A stretch of 64,000 nucleotides of DNA, from NCBI GenBank assembly GCA_027924645.1, contig BSBN01000781.1:930001-994000 (forward strand), given 5' to 3'. Position numbers and translations under genes: made by a program. Shown piece by piece: positions 1 to 11,474 of this stretch (position 1 is its first letter; each line of letters opens with the position of its first letter). This DNA is from Cunninghamia lanceolata. Its lineage: Eukaryota; Streptophyta; Pinopsida; Cupressales; Cupressaceae. The notes beneath the pieces were generated by a model. It made no database searches. It saw nothing but the letters and a program-made list of their open reading frames with translations, and was not told the DNA's origin.

Positions 1-413
1 GCCAATCATAACTTATGCCTTAAGAACCTTTACCATCATCAGTAACGCATTCAGAATAATGTCTGATGTTCTGCCAGTCAGTTCTTCCTCTGTCCACACT
101 GCCAATCAGGAACTCGACACTCAAGTATTCATATCTTTTTCTTCGACTATCACCGGAGGCTAAATCCTTGGAATCTATCAGTCAAGGTAGTCCTCTTGAC
201 TTCCCCAAATCCACACTTCACCAAGATACTTCCTCTGAGAGATCCGGACCTGACTATCAGACCTCGCCACATGCTTTGTTCTTGCTTACTGAATCACAAC
301 ACTCTGCAATCTACCTTCCGGTAGAGACTCATCATGTCCTGCGGATGTGTGGGTTAAACTTTGTTGCCATCAATGACAACATTCATGAGTCCATATAGTG
401 TCTCTTGCCAACA
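1..413 (-). repeat. Partial 3' LTR, Copia-type family A
   Basis: On the minus strand this begins TGTTGGCAAGAGACAC at 413 and runs off the left edge of the window. It aligns without net indels to 2872-3284 (constant offset 2871) and to the right part of the solo LTR at 3957-5051, so the full LTR should be about 1.1 kb. A polypurine tract lies directly upstream on the minus strand, which makes this the 3' LTR. The open frame at 66-398 on the plus strand is an antisense by-product. Confidence 0.85.
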
Positions 414-425
414 ATCTCCCCCTTT
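414..425 (-). other. Polypurine tract of family A element
   Basis: The minus strand reads AAAGGGGGAGAT immediately before the TG of the LTR, the expected site for plus-strand priming in reverse transcription. The preceding GTTGCAATCAATGCC can pair with GTTGTCATTGATGGCAAC about 50 bases inside the LTR (see findings). Confidence 0.8.
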
Positions 426-647
426 GGCATTGATTGCAACACTTAGTGAAAAATGACTAAGTGTTTACACTATGCTCCCCCTTGGCTGATGCTTTGTTTT
501 TATATACATTTTTCGGAGCTCCCCCTTAGTTGGATTCCTCATTTTTCACTGAGCTCCTCACTCCCCCTTTGACTTCAATGGAAAAGGGTGGGAACCGCGC
601 ATCAAAATTTTCAAAAATTTAACTATACTTAGTCGCATATAACATAC

Positions 648-2838
648 TCACATATACTGAAGAATGTCTGCAAAAGTTGTCTTCAATTGGACGAATTCTG
701 CTACCCAACTTTGCTTCATTCTATCCAAAATTGATATATGACTGCTCAACAGGAATGCAAACGCATCTACCCTATTTAGATCTGTCGGATCACTGGTCCG
801 GGCTGTGATCTGAGCTTCTTTTATGGCCTCATGCATGGCCTCTAACTTAGGGATAATTATCCCTCTTAGTTCACCTAACCTACTTATTCTTCTTTTCTTT
901 TCCTTCTCAAGCTTCTTGATTTCATTCAAGACTGCAATAGTCTGACATTCTTGATTTATTATGGAAGATGAGAGAGGATCAAAATTGTTTGATAGATTTG
1001 TCAGTTTGTCCTCCTGTTCTTTTACTTTCTTCTCGATGTCCAATGTTACTTTGGACCATGATAAACAAAATTTGTACATTTCTCTGCCATTTTTAAGAGC
1101 ATTTTCTAAGCTCTTTATCCAATATTCATATTTCTCCTATCATTAATTATCAACCCTTGTACCTCTGATAATATTTTTGCAAGAAATTCCTTCCGGACCT
1201 TATCTTCTGTTGATTTCTCTAGAGAATAAAAATGTGTGTTAACACTATTGACTAGAGATTTGAGATTTCCGGATGAGGAGGCTGTGGGATCCTTCTGAAA
1301 TGATGGCATAATCTTTTCTAGCACTTCGGAAGCAGCTGCTATAAGCTCACAGTCTTCCATGTGAGATTTCAGAAGTTTCTCTTTGGCCTTTGCTTGAGCA
1401 AATGAAGATATCTTCATTGTTTGTACCGGAGAAAGAGAGTCAAAATCAAATGGCCCTTTTAGCAGTTCCGGTTCATCAATCTCCATAGTCTCTTTTGTCA
1501 AGAAGTCCTTGACAGATTCTGCAGTGTCTCTTGCCGGAGACAGATTCGTCTTCTCTTCTGCAGTGTCATCTTCTTTACTTTCACATCTTCTTCTTTTTCC
1601 TGTATTCTTTCTTCTCCCTTAGATCTGGAGACTGCGGGGGAAACCAAAGGAGAGTTGTTTGTCTATTTATGAACTTCCTCTTCCAGAATAGAGGATTCCA
1701 AGTCCTTATCCTTTTCTGCACCGGTGTCCATGACTTCTTCTACCATTTTCTCAGTCATTTCTTCTCCAACACTTGTGGCCGAGGGATCAGCACCCAAGTC
1801 CTCTATGACAGGAAGATTGAATCTTTTAAAGGCATTCCAGAGGATCTCTTCTATTTCCTTGGCTACCTTGTCAGTCTCACCAAGCATGAGCTGATTCATT
1901 CTGGCTTTGCTCTAGAATTTATCCTTACAATCTTTAAAGATCATACTAATCTACTTTGGGGTGATTGAAGGATATAGCTGAATAGCTATCTGCTCTCGGA
2001 TCTCAAGGTCTTTTGCCATGGCATTATTCTTTCTTATTTCTAACTCTTTTTCTAGACTTTTAGGAATAAGAGATATGATTTCAATAAAAGCCTTATTATA
2101 TATATTTAGATACTTAACTGCAGCTTCCTGCAAGATCTTCTAGTCAGCTTCATTATAATCATCATAGAATTCAGCCATTGGTTGGAGATTTCCATCCACA
2201 ATGATTGATTTGATGACGTCATCTAAAGATAGAGTGGGCTTTTCAACAAATTCCTCTGCCTTTTCTTCTTCACCTTGACCGGTAGAGGATTCACTGTATC
2301 CTTCCTTTTTCTGCTTCTTTATTTTCTTTATCTCCTCATCTGATTCAGTTTCTTCTTCATCCTTTTGGCTTGCATAGGACCTCGTTGCCTTTTTCTTTGT
2401 TCTCTTCTCTACTTTACCGGATGATTTTGCTTCCGGTTGTGACACCTTTGAGCTTTTAGCAATGGTAGGTGCAGATTTCTTTGATGATCTAGTCCAGGTG
2501 GAAGGTTCTACTGGAGCACTTTCCTTACTTTCCTTTTCTGCCTCTTTATTCTCTTTCTCAGCCCTTTGCCTCTTTTCCCTATTGGCATCAAGTGCCTCTT
2601 TTGAGATGCCAAAGCTTTTGGCAACTTCTTCGACTACTTTTCTCACCTTCCTCTTGATCTTTGGCTGCCTTAGCTCTACATGGATTTTCACACTTAGTTC
2701 TTTAAAGGTTCCAAACCTTTCTGCCTTAGGATCCTTTGGCTGACTGAGCATGTGTTGAACATGCAGCTCCACAATGTTCTCATCAATTTCATATCCCATA
2801 AGCATGATCCAAACTATCCTTGGTTCCACTGCCTCCAT
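648..2838 (-). pseudogene. Decayed non-gag/pol ORF of family A element
   Basis: The minus strand carries five consecutive open segments: 2838-2140 (232 codons), 2133-1951, 1899-1663, 1501-1115 and 1079-648. The first two share a frame across a TAG at 2140; later ones need frameshifts. The protein is unlike gag, protease, RT or integrase. It starts MEAVEPRIVWIM, has a basic stretch around residues 60-70, then a long Lys/Glu/Ser-rich low-complexity middle with nuclear-signal-like KKKATR and KKIKKQKK. The C-terminal third has strong coiled-coil character (about 1079-900). It sits between the 5' LTR remnant and the polypurine tract, so it is retroelement cargo. I do not recognise the family. The ATG lies one base from the LTR breakpoint, so the original N-terminus may be missing. 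Confidence 0.6.
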
Positions 2839-3284
2839 AGGATATACTTGTAGAAGTCATCAATCATGTCGGCCAATCATAACTTATGCCTTAATAACCT
2901 TTACCATCATCAATAACATATCTAGAATAATGTCTGATGTTCTGCCAGTCAGTTCTTCCTCTATCCACACTGCCAATCAGGAACCTGACACTCAATTATT
3001 CATATTTTTTTCTTCATCTATCACCGGAGGCCAAATCCTCAGAATCTATCAGTCAAGGTAGTCCTCTTGAGTTCCCCAAATCCACACTTCACCAAGATAC
3101 TTGCTTTGAGAGATCTGGACCTGACTGTCAGACCTCGCCACATGCTCTATTCTTGCTTACCGGATCACAACACTCTGCAATCTGCCTTCCGGTAGAGACT
3201 CATCATGTCCTACGGATGTGTGGGTTAACCTTTGTTGCCATGAATGACAACATTCATGAGTCCATATAGTGTCTCTTGCCAACA
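2839..3284 (-). repeat. 5' LTR remnant of family A element
   Basis: The minus strand starts TGTTGGCAAGAGAC at 3284 and is near-identical to 1-413. It matches only the first ~445 bases of the 1.1-kb LTR. At about 2840 the similarity to the solo LTR stops (shared AGGATATAC) and the ORF begins. The rest of the LTR, the primer-binding site and the leader were therefore deleted. A target duplication (3285-3289 is GTCAC) cannot be checked because the other end is outside the window. Confidence 0.8.
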
Positions 3285-3479
3285 GTCACCTTCCACGTAG
3301 GATGACACATCACTGTGCCAACTCCCACAAGATGACAAAATAGGATTTGCATCCTAATTACATAATAGGCAATAAATAAATACATACAATAAATAAATAC
3401 AAGGAATTACCAAGGTTGAGACACCTTAATTCCCAACAATTTTGTTCTCCCATAGTCATCTTCTTATTAAGCTCATATT
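3285..3479. other. Intergenic AT-rich spacer
   Basis: Flank between the family A element and the minisatellite. It contains a short AATAAATA-rich patch and nothing else I can name. Confidence 0.5.
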
Positions 3480-3956
3480 TGCTATCGGGTCCTAATAGGA
3501 AATAACCTATATCGGGGAGACTCTACCATATCAGTGAGAGTCATTTTGAAGTCCATTCGATAAAGAAATTTGCATGAAGAAGCATGTTCGAAGACACTAC
3601 ACTATATCAGTAGGAGATACTGCAACGTCCCTCCGACAGAATAATCTTCATGATAGATTTTAAGCATCGTCGAAGAGACTGCACTATATCGATGGGAGCT
3701 ACTTTCAAGTGTCCCCAATAAAACAAACATCATCGAAGACACCATACCATATCAATAAGAGTTGTTCTAAAGTTTCTTTGAAAAAATAATTTGTATAAAA
3801 GAACATCATCGAGGAGAATATAACATATCGGGACAAGAAGTTTTAAGGTCCCTCAGATGGAAGGATCTGCATTTAATAACACAAAGTACATCAAGGAGAC
3901 TATGTTGTATTGGAAGGACGTGTTTTGAAGTCCCTTCGATAAATAGATTTGTATTG
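3480..3956. repeat. Degenerate ~75-85-bp minisatellite, left part
   Basis: At least six diverged units share the core [CATCGA][AG]GAGAC..ATATC[AG]RTGGGAG followed by 'AAGTCCCTTCGATA' and 'AATTTGCAT' variants. Examples start near 3495, 3580, 3665, 3735, 3810 and 3890. The array continues past the solo LTR at 5052-5140 with the same core. Confidence 0.65.
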
Positions 3957-5051
3957 TGTTGATAACTGAGAGGGGGGGTGAATCAGTTATCCTAATTATT
4001 TCTGCTTTCTAAACCTTCTTATTAATCAATGCAGTATTAATTCAAATATGCAAACATAACCATGAAATGGAAATACACATGACACAATATTTTGACGTGG
4101 AAACCCTATTAAGGGAGAAAACCACGGGGTGATTAACCCAAGATTGTATTCTCTGTTAGAAGAATGGAAATACAAAATGGCACTTGCCAATTAGGGCTCA
4201 CTACCCGAGCACACTGCTCACAAGAGGCATACTGCCTACAAGAGACACACTATCTACAATTTATAAAGAGTATAATACAATACTTGAACTGGTAAAGAGC
4301 ATCTACATATGCTGGAGTTCAGTTCCGGTTAGGCTTAGTACATTGATCTGCTGCACTTCATCTTTCTTCTTCTTTTGTGCTGCTCTTCTTTCACATACCA
4401 GACCTTTCTTACTACTTTCACTCTGCTCTACTACTTTTCTTCGCACTCACTAACAAAAACAACACTTCTCACAACTAAATCCATCTTGTATATATATCTG
4501 CACAAGTGATTTCATCACCTTTCTAGTCAGCATCCGGAATAGTCAGTCTTTTCCACAAACTCTGATCTGTCAGCTAAATCCTTGCATACCAAGTAATGCA
4601 AATCAAGGATATACCTGTAGAAGTCATCAATCATGTCAGCCAATCATAACTTATGCCTTAATAACCTTTACCATCATCAGTAACATGTCCAGAATGATGT
4701 CTGATGTTCTGCCAGTCAGTTTTTCCTTTGTCCACATTATCAATTAGGAACCCGATACTCAAGTATTCATATCTTTTTCTTTATCTACCACCGGAGGCTA
4801 AATCCTTGGAATCTATCATTCAAAGTAGTCTTCTTGACTTCCCCAAATCTGCACTTCACCAAGATACTTCCTCTAAGAGATCCGGACCTGACTGTCGGAC
4901 CTTGCCACATGCTATGTTCTTGCTTACCGAACCACAACATTCTTCACTCTGACTTCTGGTAGAGGCACACCATGTCCTGCAGATGTGTGGAATGAACTTT
5001 GTTGCCATCAATGAAAACAATCATGAATCCATATAGTGTCTCTTGCCAACA
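3957..5051 (-). mobile_element. Solo LTR of Copia-type family A
   Basis: A complete 1,095-bp LTR with TG..CA ends on the minus strand (TGTTGGCAAGAGAC at 5051 to TTATCAACA at 3957). It is flanked by perfect 5-bp duplications TATTG at 3952-3956 and 5052-5056. No priming site, polypurine tract or internal region is present, so LTR-LTR recombination removed the body. Inside, a minus-strand TATATATA lies near 4486-4497, a GGTTTTCTCCC..GGGTTTCCACG hairpin near 4094-4130, and the terminal U5 stem GATAACTGA/TCAGTTATC at 3961-3991. Confidence 0.92.
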
Positions 5052-5140
5052 TATTGATGATCATAAAGCTCATCAAAGAGACCGGATCATATCGATGAGA
5101 GTTGCTTTAAAGTCCCCCCAATCTAATAATATGTAAAAGG
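5052..5140. repeat. Minisatellite, right part
   Basis: The last recognisable unit (CATCAAAGAGACCGGATCATATCGATGAGAGT, broken here: core GAGACCGGATCATATCGATG) continues the array interrupted by the solo LTR. Confidence 0.6.
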
Positions 5141-6815
5141 TAACTATTACATCAGCCAAAGGATATGATTTAATATAAAGTGGGCCCCTGGATGCATAGT
5201 TTCTGCACAGAATGAGCATAATTCCATAGATTCAAATGAGGTAAGAGGCTCTATTGATCTCATTTCTTCTTGTTTGGCAATTATGCATACAAATGCCTCT
5301 TAATATGTAGATTGAAATCTGAGCATAGGAGAATCCAACCTAGTTTCTTTATTGTTGGAGTGATCCAGAAAATGTTCTTTTGGACAAATTTATAGCTTGC
5401 ATTCTTTACTTGAGTTTATGCATCCTACCAAAGATGAGAGTCATCAGAGGCATAATCATCAGAGATAAGGATAGTTTATTGCTATAGGTAACAATTCACA
5501 ATGGCAGCTTATGAACTAGAGCAAGTTGGGTGCATGAGACAAGATCTCTACAGAGATGACAGTGTGATCTTGAACTAGGGTAGCAAGCTTCATGAGACAG
5601 TCATGGATTTGTAAAGAAGACATCTATGAATGTCTTTGTGCTTCTATGCTCAGTGATACCTAGTGGTAGACCTTAGGATAGGTGTTTGTCAATGCAAGTT
5701 ATTGTAGGGTATGTTGAATGCCAAGACATCAGGGGATAGTCACAGGGTTGCCATGACAAGCTGTAGTAGGGTCAGTGATGCCTAAATGAGGACAACCACT
5801 AGTTTTGATGAGTGATAGTCTTCCTCTAATCTAATCTACACAATCAGAGTAAAGTCAACATTTGTGAAAGGACCAGTGTACTTAAAGGGTTTACAAGGTT
5901 AGTATCAAAGGCAGATAGGAGAATTTATAAGCTAGTGACAAAAGCATTTAATTCCAGCCTCAAGGCTCTTCAAGAGAGGATTTGAATGTAACAGTAATAT
6001 AAGACAATCATGGTAGCATCTACAAGAACAACACTTATGAAGTAGACAAAGAGGTATACCAAGTGATAGTCTCAGTCAGGAAATGTGTTACTGAAGTAAT
6101 AAAATGGCATAGGACAAAGTTAAGAGAACATGTGTCAAATATAACCTTGAAGTTCTCCTACACCTCCAAGAGGTTGTTGAGTAGTCAAAGACAGTTGCAA
6201 ACATGTCCAATTATCTTGCACAAGGTTGTTGAAGTAGTTTGGGTGACCTAGAGACTAGTTTGAAGGAATATAGCAGCAGTTGGAGCATTTATAAAGATAG
6301 TTTGAATAGAAAGATGACATGTGTAAGCATCTAGGAGCAGCTAATAGTTGAAAAGATCAACTTGTCTTTTTCCAACACCACCAAGAAGTTTCCAGCATTC
6401 AAAGCATGAGACAAAGGCAGTTTCAAGCACCCAAGGTTCAAGGAAGCAGTCAGCAATAGTCATAAAGGAAACATTTAATGAATTTTAAACCTATCCTACT
6501 TTTCCTCTAGCATAGGATAGTCAAAAGTAGAGTTTACTTTCATTTTTCCTCAGATTTTTTCACTTTTGAAAAGCATTGTAAGTTGAAATAAGATTCTTTC
6601 TGTCTTTTGGTGCATTGTAACTCAGAAAATCAGCTTCTTGCTCATTATTTGAGCTATGTATTGTAACCATGAAGGTTTTTTTAGCAAATAGAAAGCATTG
6701 TAACTTATTTTCAGATATGTATGTTGTTTCATTGTGCAAGCTTCAAAATGGTTGATGTGATCTTGTGGTGATGCTTCTTCTCCTTGATTTATGTCCTATT
6801 TTGCATTGCCTTTAT
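5141..6815. other. Gene-free stretch, possible CACTA interior
   Basis: No credible coding region: the longest open frame is 62 codons at 6063-6251, with no recognisable motif and no codon signal. Composition is AT-rich with diffuse imperfect repeats (GTTGAAGTAGTTTG-like, AAAGCATTGTAA repeated near 6570-6700). Because it precedes the subterminal repeats of a CACTA end, it may be the interior of a non-autonomous CACTA element. The opposite terminus was not found. Confidence 0.35.
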
Positions 6816-7238
6816 GACTAAATATATGACCAGTTGATGGTAAAATAATGATTAAAATGACTAAATATATTACCAATGGACAAAAATTAGTTAATACGAA
6901 TGACTAAATATACTACCAATGGATGGAAATCAATGAATAAAAATGACTAAATAGACTACTAATTGATGGCAATTAATGATTACAATGACTAAATAAATGA
7001 CTACCATGACTAAATAAATGACCAGTTAATAACAATCAATGACTAAATTAATGACTAAATATACTACCAAATTGATCAATCAAAACAACCAATAAATGAC
7101 AAAATAGTTTAGTCATAAATTTGGTCGTGTTATAAATGACCGGTAATAAACTACTAATGGTCACGTGACCAAGCTTAGTCATTTATATGAAATTTTTAGT
7201 AGTTTTTTTAGTCATTTATTGTTGTTTTTCTACTAGTG
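6816..7238. mobile_element. CACTA-type DNA transposon terminus
   Basis: The right end at 7224-7238 reads, on the minus strand, CACTAGTAGAAAAAC, which fits the CACTA (En/Spm) terminal signature. It is preceded by about eight subterminal repeats built on ATGACTAAATA[TA]..[AC]TACC (6816-7100) and by several inverted TTTAGTCAT copies (7118-7215). Clustered subterminal repeats next to the terminus are typical of this superfamily, where they bind transposase. No transposase coding and no partner terminus are visible. Confidence 0.7.
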
Positions 7239-7326
7239 GAATATGAAAAAGACAAATTTATGTCTAGAGATACTAAGTGAAGAAAGTCAAACTGTAGGAT
7301 GAGCTAGTCTCCAAGTCAAGTCAGAG

Positions 7327-8817
7327 GTGTGTGAACACATGACTACGTTTATTGCAAACGTCTATTTATATAGAAACTTTGGACAAAGTGATGTATTTGT
7401 ATCTATATGCATCAATCGGTTCATAGTGTCTAGATGGCATGACCCCCAGTCGCCTACTCAAACACCTTCTATTCACCAATCTCTCCCTCCATCCCCATCA
7501 CAGGATAATGTTATCATGGATACATTACCTAGAAATATCGTGTCTTCTATTTCTTCTAGTCCCAAAAGAACAATTATAGCTTACCCTTCATAATGGGTGA
7601 AAGAAATAGTCTGTAAGAAAAGAAAACATTCGCAAACTATTGACCTTGGGTTTGAGGTTGTCACAAATATGTTATAGGCTACAACTCCACAACCCAAAAA
7701 GGCTACAACTACTTCAAGATTGATGATAGATTCTACTAGGAATCAATATTTATAAGTGGCTAAACTAACAAGTGACAAAGATTAGGATGATGTTACTAAA
7801 GATGATTATCATATCTCTCTAATTGAATTAGGTCCTTCTAGTCATGAGGGAGATATTCACAACTTTCAAGTCTCTACTACAAAATTATTTGAAAGAATGA
7901 AAAAAGAAAAAGAGAACAACAAACAATTGGAAGAATAGATTCATGTATTAACAAATTATATTAAATCAATTGTAAATACATCTACTCAACCTCTGGAATC
8001 ATCTTCATCACATCTAGTAGATGCTAGTGTTAAGAATTTGGATAAAGAAATAATAGAAAGAATTGGTAAATACCAAGCCTATGGCATGACCACTGAAACA
8101 TGGGTAGAATGGATCATTTTTAATGGTTTGAATGCCATTGAAGAAGTAGTGAAGTTATATCAGAGAGATGATAATAAAAAGAAATATTTGGATAAAGAAC
8201 TTGAAGAAGCTAGAAAAGAGGATGTCATATGGCAAGGAGCAACCATAGATCTTGATGAAATGGTGAAATATGATGTCTAAACTTTAATTGCTTAGAAAGT
8301 TTTTAATAAACCTGATGAATATGATGCAACTGCTTGGTCTAAGAGTATTGAATGGAAACTCGTGATCTTTAAGCAAACCATTTTAGAATTTAGAAAATTA
8401 TCACAATATTGTGAGAAAATAAAATCAAAGCTTGTTAAAAATTGTTTATCTTTTGAAGTAGACATTTTGAATAAGGATGATTCAAGTTTAGAAGATCTTC
8501 AGTTGATCAATAAAAGTTTCAAGGATATGTTTTATGAGGACTTCTTCAACAAAGAAATAGTCAGTGCAAATAAATTGGAGAAATGGGGTTTTATATCTTA
8601 CGTGCTACCTAATTATCATAAAGATATATTAAAAATTCCTGAACAGATGAAGGAAATTGATGAAACTTTAGTCACATGGAAATTATGACTGCTCAACACA
8701 GTTGTCCCAAAAGTGAAATTGATTGCTCCTACTGTAAAGCAATTTTGGGTTTTTAAAGGAACACCTTCAACTCCAGATCAACTTGATTTGTCCAAAGAGC
8801 AGAGTTCAAAGCAATAA
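7327..8817 (+). pseudogene. Decayed ORF of unknown retroelement-type protein (left copy)
   Basis: One frame stays readable from 7327 to 8817 with about nine in-frame stops, nearly all TAA or TAG (for example 7591, 7672, 7756, 7786, 7936, 8278, 8293, 8686). The N-terminal part is Pro/Ser/Thr-rich (SPTQTPSIHQSLPPSPS). Then follow a basic segment with KKRKHS, a Lys/Glu coiled-coil stretch (KLFERMKKEKENNKQLEE), and an acidic helical C-terminal half. The same frame reaches ..YLSQL-stop at 8868, and the right copy (11070-11474) also ends LSQL-stop followed by the same 3' flank. I do not recognise the family. Retroelement cargo is inferred from the company it keeps. Confidence 0.5.
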
Positions 8818-8857
8818 AGTTAAAGACTTAATCATTTCCTTATGTCACTTTATTATC

Positions 8858-9216
8858 TTTCTCAATTGTAATATAAAGTCATTTTAATGTGACTTTATAA
8901 TTGACAATTTTTATAACTTTATGTTGGTTAAAGTTAATGAATTTTTTATTTGTTATTAAATTCATAAACCACAAAGTGGTTATAAAGTAGTTATATAAAT
9001 GAAACCATATTTATACAAGGATGAAATGTAAAATAAGGACTTTTGGATCCTCTCATTTTGTGTGTTTTTATTTTGAAAATTAATAAAGGGATAATAGTGC
9101 TAGTCAGTGAGCCTATGTATTGTCTCCTTTATGCTATTTTTTCTTATGTTATCAATTCCCTACTATATGACTAGAAATATTTGTCATCTTTCATTATAAA
9201 TTGTTTGGTGTAATAT
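8858..9216 (+). repeat. Inverted repeat, left arm
   Basis: Reverse complement of 10702-11083, starting TTTCTCAATTGTAATATAAAG just before the ORF stop. Long runs are identical, for example the block around GGATCCTCTCATTTTGTGTG. It represents the shared C-terminal codons and 3' flank of two opposed copies of one element. Confidence 0.85.
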
Positions 9217-10310
9217 GAGATTGCTGCATAATAGTTTTTCTCAATCCATACATTATGAAAACTACCAAAATTTGCTCTTTCTTAAGTTAGAGTATATTCT
9301 TGTATTCATATCCTTGTTATACCCTCTTATCCAATAAATCTTCATAGAGATAAATCTTGGAGTTTGTCTTTGTGTGGGTTTAAATTTTTCTATTATTCTG
9401 GAAAATCTGAAGTTGAACCTTCTTATTGACAATAATGTGTCCCACTTACAGGACATCCTGATTTTTGTCTAAAATCAAATATTTTTTAGAAAAAATAATG
9501 ATTTAAGCCTTGAGGGGTTCCATCTAAAGGGGTTTAATTGAAGGAGGTTAGATAAAACCCCCTTATATTGAATCCCCTTGGAAAGAATCCCCCTAGTCTT
9601 AAATCAAACCCTCGATGGAGTCTCCTCCGCATATATCAAAATGATAACAAAAAATCAATTTTGCTTCACTTTTTGGGGGATCAAATGAAGTCATTTAGAA
9701 ATTATATTTTGTAAATATGTAGCCCTTAGTATAAGCTTTCCAAAAAGTATGATTTTGAATATGTTTCATTTGATTTTATATTTATTTTCTATTTCCTAGT
9801 GAACATAGGTTTTTCACCAAACATCAAGATCCCTATTCCACACATGCAGAAAATTTTTTTAAAAAAGAGAAAATAATTTCTAAAAAATATGTGTACACTA
9901 GGTATTGATGTCCTTGTTTCAACAAAAAAAGAAGTTAATTTGGACACACAAAAAAAACTTATTTTGTATGTTATAAACCTACGTTTGAATTATAATTAAT
10001 CTCACTTTAAAATTTAATTAAAAACAATATGCAACAAAAAATTATGAAAAATATCTGCGCACTAGATATTGGTGTTAAAAATCAATGTTTAAAAATTTAT
10101 AATTTTAACATTTCTATAAAAAACGTTATGTTGTATGGTATGAACATCACTGTCTAAATATGTTGTTAATTATAAAAAAATAAGTTATTAAAAGTTACAT
10201 TAAAAAATCACAAACTATTTCTTAATTTTTTTTAAAAAATACATTTCGAATCTACACATGAAATCTCAAAAGCCACTAGTTCACATCACCTTCAAATTAT
10301 TAAATGTTTA
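9217..10310. other. AT-rich spacer between inverted arms
   Basis: No gene is visible; the open frame at 9262-9456 (minus) is short and unsupported. A/T homopolymer runs dominate. A local palindromic patch around 9500-9600 repeats GGGGTTTAATTG / AAACCCCCTT / GAATCCCC motifs. Confidence 0.4.
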
Positions 10311-10560
10311 TGTTGCACATGTGTTGTCATTGATGTCAACAGTGGTATGAAGTGTTGTGCAGTGGAAGGTTGGAAGTGTTGTCACATGTGAGGCCAAAGG
10401 AGGAGGATTGCAAAATGGTGACCAATAAGTAATCAAAAATGTTGTGAAGAACAAAGGATGTATATATGCTTAGCAGCTAAAGGAACAGATCAAAGAAGCT
10501 GATCAGAAGAGTTGTGAAGTAAAGGAGATGGATCAATATCATCTGTACACATGTTAGAAG
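10311..10560 (+). repeat. Possible truncated Copia LTR start
   Basis: TGTTGCACATGTGTTGTCATTGATGTCAAC closely matches the first bases of the Copia-3 LTR (TGTTGCAAATATGTGCC..TTGTCATTGATGTCAAC; positions 54897 and 61116). Similarity fades afterwards, and no LTR end, priming site or target duplication is found. It may be a truncated LTR of a related family. Confidence 0.35.
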
Positions 10561-10701
10561 TGAAGGTATAAACCACACAATGGAAATCTGGTTCAAACCT
10601 TATTAATGTCCTCTAAATAATGTAGAATCAATGGAGATTGCAATAGAAATAAAACCCACTGCACATAAATAACATGCATTGAGAACCGAACACATAACTT
10701 C

Positions 10702-11083
10702 ACTATTAGACCAAACAATTTATAATTGAAGATGACAAATATTTCTAGTCATATAACAGAGAATTGAAAAGATAATGACTATTATTCTAACATAAGAAAA
10801 AAATAGTGTAAAGGAGACAATACAGAGGCTCACTGACTAGCACTATTATCCCTTTATTAATTTTCAAAAGAAAAACACACAAAATGAGAGGATCCAAAAG
10901 TCCTTATTTTACATTCCATCCCTGTATAAATATAGTTTCATTTATATAACTACTTTATAACCACTTTGTGGTTTATGACTTTAATAACAAATTAAAAAAA
11001 TCATTATCTTTAGCCAGCATAAAGTTATAAAAATTGTCATTTATAAAGTCACATTAAAATGACTTTATATTACAATTGAGAAA
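10702..11083 (-). repeat. Inverted repeat, right arm
   Basis: Minus-strand copy of 8858-9216, a few bases longer through small indels (for example after TCTTATGTTA). It includes the LSQL-stop of the minus-strand ORF at its outer edge. Confidence 0.85.
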
Positions 11084-11474
11084 GTTCAGATGCAAAAGGA
11101 ATTGAATTTGTGGCAATAGGATCTTCGATTATTTGAGTATCTACCTGAGTAGGTTGAGGATTATGTGGCCTTTTTATCTCTATTTTTTGTCTAGGTGCAA
11201 CATCTCCCTGAGCACATGTGCTTTTTAAGTCAATGCTCTTTTTGGGATCTTCTTCATCGCCACCACCTATAGTATTGGATTTATATCTTGTTGAATATAC
11301 AGTCATGGTCTATGACACATTTTCTTCACTTTGTTTTTCTACTTGCTTTTGTTTCTTTGAAGCATTGATCAACTTTGGAGTAATATGTTTTGCAATTTTA
11401 GCCTTTAACTTATCTCATATTTCTTCAGAACAAAGAGGGATCTCTCTTTTATATCCTTCATCTCCATATCCATC
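11070..11474 (-). pseudogene. Unknown ORF (right copy), C-terminal part, interrupted by Gypsy-C
   Basis: The minus frame runs from the Gypsy-C insertion point (11474) to the stop at 11070. It shows DGYGDEGYKREIPLC, a TGA at a likely Trp, then a lysine-rich helix (LKAKIAKHITPKLINASKK), a TAG, and a charged tail ending ELSQL. The frame is exactly continuous with 53408-52990 once the duplicated CCATC is removed. It therefore predates the 41.5-kb insertion. The function is unknown. Confidence 0.55.

Noticed and set aside
3480..3956. CRISPR-like array
   Set aside because: Units are degenerate, tandem without unique spacers, and the DNA is plant nuclear.
6063..6251. Small host gene
   Set aside because: 62 codons, no motif, no splice or promoter signs, inside probable CACTA interior.
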